Under the pieces are notes generated by a model that saw nothing but the letters and a program-made list of their open reading frames with translations, did not search any database and was not told the DNA's origin. This document shows positions 34,592 through 43,554 of a DNA stretch of 64,000 bases, piece by piece. Every line of letters begins with the position of its first letter. Positions within the stretch are counted from its first letter, which is position 1. Made by a program: the position numbers and the translations under genes. The stretch is from Enterococcus faecium. Lineage in GTDB: Bacteria; Bacillota; Bacilli; Lactobacillales; Enterococcaceae. The DNA is taken from contig NZ_CP118955.1 of assembly GCF_029023785.1 (NCBI RefSeq), positions 618,501 through 682,500 of the forward strand, in the 5' to 3' direction.

Positions 34592-36205
34592 TTATTCTTC
34601 AATCAAAATCGCTTTGATACCCAAACCTGCCAAGATTCGGGCAGAAGTATAAGTATTCAATCCTCTTCTGAAAGTAATGTAAACTTTTTTATCTTTTGGG
34701 ATTTCATTGATTCGATCTCGTAACTCATTCATTGGAATATTTTTTGTTGCCGAGATACTGCCAGAAGGTGCTTTATTAGGTTCACGTATATCTAAAAAGA
34801 ACGCTTCTTTCAAATCGTTTTCGGGTATATCACTTGCTTTGATCGTTTCTACGATATTCGTCATTTGATTGATTGCGACATAACCAGCTATATTCAACGG
34901 GTCACGGGTAGTAGAATACGGTGGAGAGTAAGGCAACTCCAAATCAGGCAAATCAAAGACTGTCAAGTTTCCGGTGATCGCTACAGAAAGTTCTCCCATC
35001 CGTTTATCGACACCTTTTTCTCCAAATGCTTGTCCACCTAAAATACGACCGCTATCTGCATCAAAAATCAGCTTTAGATTTAATCTTGTAGCTTCTGGAT
35101 AGAAATAGGCATGGTCAAAAGGAGTGATAAAAACAGTTTTATAATTTGTTATGCCTGATGCTTTTAATGCATGTTCTGTCATTCCCGCATAACTTGCTGT
35201 ATGATCAAAGATTTTTGCGACACCTGCACCAATATATCCGCGATAGCGCATAGGCGTACCATTTAAAATATCTGCCAACATATGTCCTTGACGATTGGCC
35301 GCACTGGAAAGCATACTTTGGATCGGCTGACCAGTCACTACACTAGTCGTTTCGATAATATCGCCAATCGCATAGATGTCCGGCAGATTGGTTTGTAACT
35401 GGTCATCAACAATGATCTGGCCTGTATCTGATAATTGTATGCCGGTTGCTTTCACCACTTCATTATTCGGAGAAACACCAACAGCAAAAATTAGCATATC
35501 AGCAGAAAGGACGGAGCCATCTGATAATACTATTTCTCGACCTTTATCACGGATCTCAGTAACTCTTGTTTCTAAATGAACGGCTAATCCTTCTTTCAGC
35601 AATTTGTCATAAACTAAATCAGCAATTTCTGGATCATAAGGGAAAGCGACTTGTGGCAATTGATCGATTAAAGTCACGTCTAAGCCGCGATGCTTGAAAT
35701 TCTCAGCTAATTCCAGACCCATAACACCTGCACCAAGAATGACGACATGTTGTGGATTTTTTTCTTCAAGGAACGATTTGATTCGATCCGCATCCGTCAC
35801 ACTACGGAGGACAAAGCCGTTTTCTGCTTCAAAAACTCCGGGAATATCCGGATAATCTGGTCTAGCACCAGAAGAGATGATCAACTTATCGTAATCTGTT
35901 TTTGTTTCTTCATTTGTGGATAGGTCTTTAACTGTTAATCGCTTAGTAGAAGGATCGATTGCTGTTACTTCGTGTTTAGTAAAGACATCGATGTTGTTTT
36001 TTGTTTTCAATATTTCTGGTGTACGTTCGATCAGCGAGTCACGGTCAGTGATCACACCTCCTAAATAATAAGGCAAAGCACAACTTGCATAAGAAATATT
36101 TTCTCCGCGTTCATAGATAATGATTTCGTGCGCTTCATTCAATCGACGGAAACGAGTGGCAAATGAAGGACCGCCAGCTACACCGCCAATGACAACAACT
36201 TTCAT
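34592..36205 (-). CDS. CoA-disulfide reductase/NADH oxidase-like flavoprotein with rhodanese domain
   Basis: 537 residues. The N-terminal pyridine nucleotide-disulfide oxidoreductase part has FAD motif VVVIGGVAGGPSFATR, the redox Cys42 in ISYASCALPYYLGG, the NAD motif VVILGAGVMGLELAENF and IYAIGDIIET. The dimerisation domain follows (to about 450). A C-terminal rhodanese-like domain (about 455-537) has FFLDIREPNKA, but where the catalytic Cys loop should be it reads ITFRRGLNTYTSARIL, with Phe in place of Cys. Members reduce CoA-disulfide, polysulfide or peroxide with NADH. The enzyme half looks active while the rhodanese half has lost its Cys. Confidence 0.9.
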   Translation of the reverse strand: MKVVVIGGVAGGPSFATRFRRLNEAHEIIIYERGENISYASCALPYYLGGVITDRDSLIERTPEILKTKNNIDVFTKHEVTAIDPSTKRLTVKDLSTNEETKTDYDKLIISSGARPDYPDIPGVFEAENGFVLRSVTDADRIKSFLEEKNPQHVVILGAGVMGLELAENFKHRGLDVTLIDQLPQVAFPYDPEIADLVYDKLLKEGLAVHLETRVTEIRDKGREIVLSDGSVLSADMLIFAVGVSPNNEVVKATGIQLSDTGQIIVDDQLQTNLPDIYAIGDIIETTSVVTGQPIQSMLSSAANRQGHMLADILNGTPMRYRGYIGAGVAKIFDHTASYAGMTEHALKASGITNYKTVFITPFDHAYFYPEATRLNLKLIFDADSGRILGGQAFGEKGVDKRMGELSVAITGNLTVFDLPDLELPYSPPYSTTRDPLNIAGYVAINQMTNIVETIKASDIPENDLKEAFFLDIREPNKAPSGSISATKNIPMNELRDRINEIPKDKKVYITFRRGLNTYTSARILAGLGIKAILIEE

Positions 36206-36350
36206 AAAAACATCTCCTTTTCTACGTTGATCGTACTATGTTATGGTAAAAAACAGCAAATAATTGTGCCGGAAAATTATTGTTTATTTTGTCAGTAGAG
36301 AAAAATAGTAAGAAAAAGAGAAAGGTTTCGCTATGTTTCTGCATAAAAAA

Positions 36351-36390
36351 GAAAGAGGCTATGACAACAGTGCTGTCACAACCTCTTTCC
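36351..36390 (-). terminator. Terminator of the ABC-F gene
   Basis: GAAAGAGG-CTATGACA pairs with TGTCACAACCTCTTTC, and the plus-strand A6 upstream gives a minus-strand T-run. Member of the GTGACA-core family. Confidence 0.85.
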
Positions 36391-36398
36391 ATTGGCTT

Positions 36399-38333
36399 TT
36401 AATTCTCGTATTCTTCTAATTCCAAGCTTAGTTCTTCCCATTCCGTCAATTTTGTTTCTTGATCTTGTCTAGCAGCTTCTAAATCTTGGTTCAGCTCATT
36501 GAGTTTTACGTGATCTTCCAGGTTTTCTGGCGCGACCATTTCTTGTTCCAACTGATCGATCCATTCATCGATCCGCGCCATTTCTTCTTCAACCTGAGTA
36601 ATTTTTCGTTGAAGGCTACGGATAAGCTTTTGCTGTTCTTTGCTTTGGTAATAATCAGATTTGTTCGTGGGAGCAGGAGCAGATTCTGGCTCATCTTGTG
36701 CCAACAATTCGGCGATTTCTTCTTCTTCCTGCTTTTTCTCTAAATAATAATCATAGTCTCCTAGATAGACTTTGCTGCCATTTTCAGAGAGTTCGACGAC
36801 TTTTGTCGCGATCCGATTGATGAAATATCGGTCATGGGAAACAAAAAGCAGTGTGCCGTCATAATCGATCAATGCATTTTCTAATACTTCTTTGTTGTCA
36901 ATATCTAAATGGTTTGTTGGTTCATCCAAAATCAAAAAGTTTTCTTTGTTCATCGCTAACTTGGCTAAAGCAACCCGTGCTTTTTCACCGCCACTTAGCA
37001 GAGGGATTGGTTTTTCTACATCTTCGCCAGAAAATAAGAAAGCACCTAAAGCACTTCGAATCTCTTTTTCTGGAGTGGTAGGATGCTCATCCCACAATTC
37101 TGCTAGGATCGTCTTGTTTGTATGCAGATCAGCTTGACCTTGATCGTAATAGCCGATGGTGACATTTGTCCCTAGCGTTTCTTTTCCACGGATAAAAGGG
37201 ATCTGGTGAATGATTGATTTCAGCAATGTCGATTTCCCGATACCATTCGGACCTACTAGAGCAATCGCTTCTTGACGACGGATATCTAGATTGATTGGTT
37301 CAGATAAGGTGACATTATCATATCCGATAGCGGCATCTTCGATTTGCAAGACTACATTTCCAGAAGGCTTTTCTATACTGAATAGAAAGTTTGCTTGTTT
37401 TTCATCCCCTTGAGGACGATCCAGCCGGTCCATTTTTTCTAATGTCTTTCTGCGGCTTTGCGCTCGTTTTGTGGTAGAGGCGCGAACAAGGTTCCGAGCA
37501 ACGAAGTCTTCTAATTTATGGATTTCTGTTTGCTGCTTTTCATAAGCCTTCCATTCACTTGCTAGCTGTTCTGCTTTCAAATCTAGATATTTCGAATAGT
37601 TACCTTTGTAATGGCGCATTTTTCTTCTGCTTAATTCATAGACTTCATTGACTACTTTATCTAAAAAATAACGGTCATGGGAAACAATCAATAATGCACC
37701 AGTATAGCTTTGCAGATAATTCTCAAGCCAGGAAAGCGTCTCGATATCTAAATGGTTCGTTGGTTCATCTAGAATCAAAATGTCAGGGTGTTGCAAAAGC
37801 ATGCGAGCTAAAGCTAAACGAGTGCGCTGTCCGCCTGATAAAGTATCGATTTTCTGATCATAAAATGAAGAATCGAATTTAAACCCATGCAATACGGAAC
37901 GAATTTCATTTTCATAACCATAGCCGTTTCGATCTGAAAAATCGTGTTGCAGCCGGTCGTATTCTTTTAAATAAGAAGTATATGCAGGTGTGTCTGGCGT
38001 ACCTTCGCTAATGAAAATCTCTAGCTCGCGCATCCGCTCTTCCATTTGTCTAACTTGTTCAAAAGCTTTCAGCATCTCGTTCCAAACTGTTTCATTGGAA
38101 TCAAGTCCTGTGTCCTGAGCGAGGTATCCGAGAGTCGCTGTTTTATTTTTAGCGATCTTTCCTTCATCAGGTGCTTCAATTCCAGCAATGATCTTCAATA
38201 AAGTCGATTTTCCAGCGCCATTTCTACCAACTAAAGCGACACGAGCGCCTGTACTGATTTCTAAATGTATGTTTTCAAATAAGACTTCTGCACCAAAATG
38301 GCGAGCAATCTGATTGGCTTGTAATAATATCAT
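36399..38333 (-). CDS. ABC-F family ATPase (YdiF-type)
   Basis: 644 residues with two ABC domains and no membrane segments. The start is ATG 38333 after a GAGGA-like site. Walker A sequences are GRNGAGKSTLLK and GPNGIGKSTLLK, the signatures LSGGQRTRLALARML and LSGGEKARVALAKL, and the Walker B strings ILDEPTNHLDIE and ILDEPTNHLDID. The linker lies between the domains, and the C-terminus is an acidic coiled coil (residues about 530-640). ABC-F proteins act on ribosomes; this branch is of housekeeping type rather than the antibiotic-protection type. Divergent from rex, as in several Firmicutes. Confidence 0.93.
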   Translation of the reverse strand: MILLQANQIARHFGAEVLFENIHLEISTGARVALVGRNGAGKSTLLKIIAGIEAPDEGKIAKNKTATLGYLAQDTGLDSNETVWNEMLKAFEQVRQMEERMRELEIFISEGTPDTPAYTSYLKEYDRLQHDFSDRNGYGYENEIRSVLHGFKFDSSFYDQKIDTLSGGQRTRLALARMLLQHPDILILDEPTNHLDIETLSWLENYLQSYTGALLIVSHDRYFLDKVVNEVYELSRRKMRHYKGNYSKYLDLKAEQLASEWKAYEKQQTEIHKLEDFVARNLVRASTTKRAQSRRKTLEKMDRLDRPQGDEKQANFLFSIEKPSGNVVLQIEDAAIGYDNVTLSEPINLDIRRQEAIALVGPNGIGKSTLLKSIIHQIPFIRGKETLGTNVTIGYYDQGQADLHTNKTILAELWDEHPTTPEKEIRSALGAFLFSGEDVEKPIPLLSGGEKARVALAKLAMNKENFLILDEPTNHLDIDNKEVLENALIDYDGTLLFVSHDRYFINRIATKVVELSENGSKVYLGDYDYYLEKKQEEEEIAELLAQDEPESAPAPTNKSDYYQSKEQQKLIRSLQRKITQVEEEMARIDEWIDQLEQEMVAPENLEDHVKLNELNQDLEAARQDQETKLTEWEELSLELEEYEN

Positions 38334-38558
38334 GGAATCCTCTTTTCTACTTTGTGAATTCTCCTCAAATAAAAAACTATTTTTCAATTAGTAGTCTACC
38401 ATAAATTCCATTATACTGCGAGATTTGCAGAAATGATAAATAAATGAATAAAGAATAAAATTTCACAATATCTGAGCAATGGAATTGATTTTTTCCTATA
38501 AATACTGCTATGATGGAGAAATCAAAGATGTAATTAGACAATACGTGGAGGTCATTTC

Positions 38559-39215
38559 GTGAAAGATCATATTATTCCAAAGGCGACAGCTAAAAGACTG
38601 CCTTTGTATTATCGCTATTTAAGGATTTTAAATAATGCTGGAAAGAAAAAAGTGTCTTCAACTGAATTAAGTGAAGCCGTTCAAGTAGATAGTGCAACGA
38701 TCCGTCGAGATTTTTCTTATTTTGGCGAATTAGGAAAACGTGGGTATGGTTATGATGTAGAAGATCTTATGCACTTTTTTGCAAAGACATTAAACGACGA
38801 TCAATTGACAAATGTTGCGCTGATCGGTGTAGGGAACTTGGGAAGTGCTTTACTAAAATACAAATTCCATCAAAGTAATAGCATACGTATCAGTTGTGCT
38901 TTTGATGTGAATGAGGAAATCGTTGGGCGCATCGTAGACGGTATCCCCGTTTATCCAATGGAAGATATGTCAGAACAAATCAAGATCCAACAAATCGAAG
39001 TAGCAATTTTAACGATACCCGCTGAAAGAGCACAAGAAGTAGTCAATCAGTTAACGGAAGCAGGAATCAAAGGAATCTTGAACTTTACCGCTGCTCGATT
39101 GAATGCTCCGTCAGATGTATTGATCCAAAATGTTGATTTGACGAATGAATTGCAAACCTTGATCTATTTCTTGCATTCTGACGCAAATGCGCATTCCGAA
39201 AATACAGCAGAATAA
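38559..39215 (+). CDS. rex: Redox-sensing transcriptional repressor Rex
   Basis: 218 residues. The N-terminal winged helix (about 1-80) shows [20 protein letters not shown] and [28 protein letters not shown]. The Rossmann NAD(H) domain begins [16 protein letters not shown]. The C-terminal swapped helix has [15 protein letters not shown]. Rex leaves DNA when NADH/NAD+ rises and controls fermentation and alternative electron-acceptor genes. GTG start after GGAGGTC. A TTTCACAA half-site lies about 90 bp upstream. A candidate target operator is at 20971-20988. Confidence 0.95.
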   Translation: MKDHIIPKATAKRLPLYYRYLRILNNAGKKKVSSTELSEAVQVDSATIRRDFSYFGELGKRGYGYDVEDLMHFFAKTLNDDQLTNVALIGVGNLGSALLKYKFHQSNSIRISCAFDVNEEIVGRIVDGIPVYPMEDMSEQIKIQQIEVAILTIPAERAQEVVNQLTEAGIKGILNFTAARLNAPSDVLIQNVDLTNELQTLIYFLHSDANAHSENTAE

Positions 39216-39220
39216 AAATA

Positions 39221-39273
39221 AAAAGCGATTGAACAAATGAAGGCAAAACTTTCACTTGTTCAATCGCTTTTTT
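39221..39273. terminator. Bidirectional terminator between rex and the thioredoxin-like gene
   Basis: AAAAGCGATTGAACAA pairs with TTGTTCAATCGCTTTT, T-runs on both strands. Confidence 0.9.
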
Positions 39274-39288
39274 CTGTTTGGACAACGA

Positions 39289-39642
39289 TTATTTTGTTCG
39301 GAAGATTTCTTCATAAGAAAGGGAATCATCTTCTGCTGTCAGTTCATCTAGTAGATAACGGATTTTTTTAAAGTCGATGAACCGTGCTTGCCGAAAGACT
39401 TCTTTTCCTTGATGAAAAATCAGGACAACTGGCGCAGTCAGCACTTCAAATTTACTAGCTACTTCTGGTGTTTCAAATGCATCCAAATGAAGTGCCGGAA
39501 TATCATAATGTGTGAGCAGTTCTTCTAGTCGTGGACGAACAGCGTGACAAACACTGCAATTAGGCATCGAAAGATAAACGACGACAACGGATGATTGTTG
39601 CAGTATGTCTTGAACTTCAGTCAAGTTAGTGGTTTGTTTCAT
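39289..39642 (-). CDS. Thioredoxin-like protein
   Basis: 117 residues with a thioredoxin fold. The active-site CxxC is CSVC in SMPNCSVCHAV. The cis-Pro region is TAPVVLIFHQGKEV. No signal peptide, so it acts in the cytoplasm as a small dithiol reductant, perhaps YbbN/YtpP-like. ATG follows AGGGAG. Confidence 0.88.
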   Translation of the reverse strand: MKQTTNLTEVQDILQQSSVVVVYLSMPNCSVCHAVRPRLEELLTHYDIPALHLDAFETPEVASKFEVLTAPVVLIFHQGKEVFRQARFIDFKKIRYLLDELTAEDDSLSYEEIFRTK

Positions 39643-39834
39643 TTTTATTCTCCCTTTTGTGATAGAAGTGATATGTATGAGACCTTAATTTAATGGGAAT
39701 AACAGAAAAAGTCAATTGAAGTGCTTTGGTAAAAAATAAGAGTTGTGTAAAAATTTACAGAGCAACTTGTTTTTTTTTGAATAAAAGCGTATATTTGCAA
39801 AGCGAATGAACTAGAAATAAAAAGGAGGAAACTC

Positions 39835-40764
39835 ATGTTTTCTTTTATTCCAAATTCGGTTTTGCAGATGAGTACGATTTTCTTATCGATCGTTATTGAA
39901 GCATTACCTTTCGTATTATTAGGCTGTCTTATCTCAGGCGCCTTACAAGTATTTTTGACCCCAGAACGTGTGAAGAGATGGCTTCCTGAAAATCGTATAT
40001 TCTCTATTTTTACTGGTTCGATCTTAGGATTTTTCTTTCCTTCATGTGAATGCGGCATCGTACCGATCGTTCATCAATTTGTTAAAAAAGGCGTACCAGT
40101 TCACACAGCGTTTGCTTTTATGCTGACTGCTCCGATCATCAATCCAATCGTGATTTTTTCCACTTTTATCGCATTTGGCAATTCTTGGCAGATGGCAAGC
40201 TGGCGGGTGATAGGCAGCTTTTTTGTTGCCCTTGTGATTGGTGTCTGGCTTGCCTATTTTCAAAAAGACGCTGTATTGAAAGAAAAAATCACGTCTAAAG
40301 TAGCAGAAAATCACCATCATCATGTCCATGAAGAAGAACAAAGTGAGAAGAATGAACCAAAAAATCAGCTGATCCATCAAACTGGGCATGTGTTGACACA
40401 TTCAATCGACGAATTTTTTGATACAGGTCGTTATTTGATCATTGGCGGATTAATCGCAGCTGCGATGCAGACTTATTTACCAACTAGAATTATGCTAACG
40501 CTCGGCTCAACAAAGATTTTAGCCATTATCATCATGCTGTTATTGGCCTTTACGATGTCTCTTTGCTCAGAAGCAGATGCGTTTATAGGATCTTCTTTGT
40601 TAAGTCTGTTCGGCACAGCACCTGTAGCTGCCTTTTTGGTCTTTGGCCCAATGGTCGATATCAAAAATCTACTGATGATGAAACGATATTTTACAGGACG
40701 CTTTATTTTATCGCTGATCGGACTGATTGCCCTTAGCGTTATTGGATTCACATTATTTATTTAG
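39835..40764 (+). CDS. Permease of the DUF318/ArsP-like (YcgR) family
   Basis: 309 residues with about eight membrane segments. Family hallmarks are IVIEALPFVLLGCLISGALQ, the Cys-containing FPSCECGIVPI and PVHTAFAFMLTAPIINPIVI, and CSEADAFIGSSL. A His/Glu-rich cytoplasmic loop (NHHHHVHEEEQ) interrupts the middle. Substrate unknown; homologues include ArsP, which exports organoarsenicals, and the YcgR/YcgQ pair. ATG follows AAGGAGG. The next gene encodes its usual partner. Confidence 0.85.
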   Translation: MFSFIPNSVLQMSTIFLSIVIEALPFVLLGCLISGALQVFLTPERVKRWLPENRIFSIFTGSILGFFFPSCECGIVPIVHQFVKKGVPVHTAFAFMLTAPIINPIVIFSTFIAFGNSWQMASWRVIGSFFVALVIGVWLAYFQKDAVLKEKITSKVAENHHHHVHEEEQSEKNEPKNQLIHQTGHVLTHSIDEFFDTGRYLIIGGLIAAAMQTYLPTRIMLTLGSTKILAIIIMLLLAFTMSLCSEADAFIGSSLLSLFGTAPVAAFLVFGPMVDIKNLLMMKRYFTGRFILSLIGLIALSVIGFTLFI

Positions 40765-40774
40765 GAGGAAAAAT

Positions 40775-41611
40775 ATGCTGCGGTTTTTGATTTTATCTGG
40801 GTATTTCGAATTGATGATGTACTTGCAAGTTTCTGGCAAACTCGATCAATATATCAATGTCCATTATCGCTACTTAGCTATTCTTTCAATGATTTTATCT
40901 GCTCTTTTGGCTTTAGTTCAGCTGTATTTGTGGGTCAAAAACGGAAAAGCAGAGGAAAAGGCACACGAGCACGATCATGACCATGGGTTGTCAAAACCTT
41001 ATCAACGTGGAATCGCTTATGTACTGCTAGCTTTGCCAGTAATCGTGGGGACGTTGTTTCCAACAGTTAGTCTCGACACTACGATCGTAGAAGCCAAAGG
41101 ATTTAATTTCCCAGTAAGTAAAGAATCAGTAGGGGATCCGGAGATGCAGACACAATACTTAAAGCCGGATACCAGTATTTATTTCAACAAATCAGACTAC
41201 TTAGACCAAATGAATGAGTTGAAAGAAAAGTATGGGGATAAGCAAACTATCAAGATCACAGATGAAAACTATTTAGAAGTTATGGAGCTAATTTATAATT
41301 ACCCTAGCGAATTCATTGGCAAAAAAATCAGCTATGAAGGATTTGTTTACCAAACACCGAACGATAGCAATACAGATATCTTCTTGTTCCGATTCGGCAT
41401 TATCCATTGTGTGGCAGATTCAGGAGTCTTTGGTTTGTTGACGCATATGCCGGAAGGAGTAACGGTTAAAAATGATGAATGGTATAAAATAGAAGGAACC
41501 ATCCAATCAGACTATTATCAACCATTCAAGCGTGAAATCCCATCTGTAGTTGTTACAAACGCTGAGAAAGTCTCTGCTCCGAAAAATCAGTATGTGTATC
41601 GTTCTTTTTAA
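40775..41611 (+). CDS. YcgQ-type (TIGR03943-like) partner of the permease
   Basis: 278 residues. Start ATG follows AGGAGG. Two N-terminal membrane segments (about 5-20 and 35-58), a His-rich loop AHEHDHDHG, a third membrane segment (about 88-105) and a large extracytoplasmic domain with FIGKKISYEGFVYQT and FLFRFGIIHCVADSGVFGL. It is encoded directly after the permease, as in other Firmicutes. His-rich segments in both proteins suggest metal ions or metal-linked substrates. Confidence 0.85.
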   Translation: MLRFLILSGYFELMMYLQVSGKLDQYINVHYRYLAILSMILSALLALVQLYLWVKNGKAEEKAHEHDHDHGLSKPYQRGIAYVLLALPVIVGTLFPTVSLDTTIVEAKGFNFPVSKESVGDPEMQTQYLKPDTSIYFNKSDYLDQMNELKEKYGDKQTIKITDENYLEVMELIYNYPSEFIGKKISYEGFVYQTPNDSNTDIFLFRFGIIHCVADSGVFGLLTHMPEGVTVKNDEWYKIEGTIQSDYYQPFKREIPSVVVTNAEKVSAPKNQYVYRSF

Positions 41612-41636
41612 AAGAACAAAATAAATAAACATAGCT

Positions 41637-41679
41637 CAGACAGCTGACACGCAAGGACGTCGGTTGTCTGGCTTTTTTT
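41637..41679 (+). terminator. Terminator after the permease pair
   Basis: CAGACAGCTGAC pairs with GTCGGTTGTCTG with mismatches, then a T7 run. Confidence 0.8.
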
Positions 41680-41858
41680 GCATGATGTATTCATTTGTTT
41701 GATATTTATTTTAGAAGCAGCATCCTGAAAGTATTTGATATCGGTTTCAAAGGTGTTGGAAAAGATTGTGAAGAGAATTACAATTTATTCCTAACATGTA
41801 TGTTGAAAAGTTGTATGAAATGATTTTGATAGTAAAATATCGAGTGGAGGTACTTTTT

Positions 41859-42635
41859 ATGGTAACGCGTATATTTATTTTGGATGATAGTTTGGTTTTT
41901 GAAAAAATGCTAGTAGAAATTTTGGAAGAATCCAGAATTTTATTAAGTCCTTGGAAATTTGAGATCGTTCAGGGATTGAACGTTATACAATTTGTTGAAT
42001 TCATTAAAAATAATGAAATCTATTCCTCAGATATTTTTTTCCTAGACATCGATTTGAACGCCTATTATAGCGGTATCGAACTAGGCGAAATGCTTAGAGA
42101 AAAGAATGAAAAGTGTAAAATTGTTTATCTAACGTCTCATCCGAATAAAGCAATAACTGTTATTAATCGAAAGATTACGCCTAGTGGTTATTTGATAAAA
42201 GAATTCACTTATGAAAAAAATAAAAAAAGCATCCAAAGTTACTTATTGAAAGAAAAAGAAAACTATCCTGTTCAACATGCTACGAAAAAAAGGTGGACAA
42301 CTGTCCGTTATGGTAATAGCGATCACTATGTCCATTACGATGAAATCCTTTATCTAATGAGCATGCCAGGTTATAAAAATAAAATAGGCCTAGTATTGAA
42401 AGATGAAGAGATTCTCGTAAACGGCACAATTAAAAAATATAAAAAATCACTCGAATATGAGTATTTATGTAAAGATTTAAAAGCTTATATCATTAATACT
42501 GAAAACATCACATCTATTAGCAGAGTAAACGAAATAGTAACATTTGCAAATGGAGAACAACTAGAGATGGGAAAGAGAAGTATTGATAAATTAAAGAATT
42601 TTATGCAAGAAAAGATAGAAAATGAATCATTTTAA
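41859..42635 (+). CDS. Orphan LytTR-family response regulator (AgrA/ComE-like)
   Basis: 258 residues. The start is the ATG after TGGAGGT; the frame runs further upstream without a signal. The receiver domain has acidic pair Asp9-Asp10 and phosphoacceptor Asp63 in FFLDIDL, with the conserved Thr in VYLTSHP. The C-terminal LytTR DNA-binding domain begins near KRWTTVRYGNSDHYVHYDEIL and contains CKDLKAYIINTENITSISR. No sensor kinase or peptide pheromone gene is adjacent. It may respond to a kinase elsewhere. Confidence 0.87.
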   Translation: MVTRIFILDDSLVFEKMLVEILEESRILLSPWKFEIVQGLNVIQFVEFIKNNEIYSSDIFFLDIDLNAYYSGIELGEMLREKNEKCKIVYLTSHPNKAITVINRKITPSGYLIKEFTYEKNKKSIQSYLLKEKENYPVQHATKKRWTTVRYGNSDHYVHYDEILYLMSMPGYKNKIGLVLKDEEILVNGTIKKYKKSLEYEYLCKDLKAYIINTENITSISRVNEIVTFANGEQLEMGKRSIDKLKNFMQEKIENESF

Positions 42636-42749
42636 AGAAAACAAAGACTCATATCTTACCTGTTAGAAGAGTGTTTTCCTGTAGAAGAGAACAACCCAAG
42701 TAGCAGCCTAGTCGTTTCTATCCTTTTTTGTTATGCACTCTTTTTGACA

Positions 42750-42778
42750 TTTACTCCACCAATAACGAAGGGTACAAT
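42750..42778 (+). promoter_or_regulatory. Candidate promoter of the ABC exporter genes
   Basis: TTTACT (42750-42755), 17 bp, TACAAT (42773-42778). 33 bases later the ATPase start codon follows. Confidence 0.5.
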
Positions 42779-42810
42779 AAAAAGTAATAACAAACAAAAG
42801 GAGTACAGAA

Positions 42811-43554
42811 ATGATTGAATTCATCAATGTAAGTAAAAGTTACGGGAAAAAACAAGCATTAAAAGACTTGTCTCTCTCGATAAGACAAGGGGAAATTTTT
42901 GGATTTTTAGGACATAATGGTGCCGGAAAATCAACTACGATTAAAAGTTTAGTTAGTATTATTGAACCATCATCGGGAACGATTTTAGTAGATGGAATGA
43001 AATTGACGGAAAATCGCTTGAGTATCAAACAAAAAATCGGTTATGTGCCTGATTCCCCAGATATTTTTTTACAATTGACGGCTGGAGAATATTGGGACTT
43101 GATTTCAGCTGCCTATGAATTAGACACACAAAAAAAAGAAAAGCGTTTAGCAGAATTGACAGCGCTTTTTGATATGTATAGTCATCAAAATGAAACAATC
43201 GCAAGTTTTTCACATGGAATGCGTCAAAAAACGATTTTGATCGGCACGTTGCTGCCAGATCCAGATATTTGGGTATTGGATGAACCTTTGCAAGGACTTG
43301 ATCCTCAAGCAGCATTTGATTTGAAAGAAATGATGAAGGCTCATGCCGCAAAAGGAAAAACAGTCATTTTTTCTACACATGTATTGGATACCGCACAACA
43401 GTTATGCGATAAACTGGCTATTTTGAAGAAAGGTGAATTGATTTATCAGGGGGCAGTTAGTGAATTATTGAATGGCTCACCTGATGAAACGCTAGAAAAG
43501 ATTTATTTGAAAATGGCTGGAAGGCAAGCGACAGGAGATGGACCGTATGTATAA
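42811..43554 (+). CDS. ABC transporter ATP-binding protein
   Basis: 247 residues. Walker A is GHNGAGKSTTIK, the signature SFSHGMRQKTILIG and Walker B WVLDEPLQGLD, with the switch His in FSTHVLD. It resembles EcsA-type or Ytr-type exporter ATPases (one ABC domain, long C-terminus). Its stop codon overlaps the permease start. ATG follows AAAGGAG. Confidence 0.92.
   Translation: MIEFINVSKSYGKKQALKDLSLSIRQGEIFGFLGHNGAGKSTTIKSLVSIIEPSSGTILVDGMKLTENRLSIKQKIGYVPDSPDIFLQLTAGEYWDLISAAYELDTQKKEKRLAELTALFDMYSHQNETIASFSHGMRQKTILIGTLLPDPDIWVLDEPLQGLDPQAAFDLKEMMKAHAAKGKTVIFSTHVLDTAQQLCDKLAILKKGELIYQGAVSELLNGSPDETLEKIYLKMAGRQATGDGPYV

Noticed and set aside
38470..38482. Rex box upstream of rex
   Set aside because: Only one half (TTTCACAA) fits; the other half is GAATAAAA, so autoregulation is not supported.
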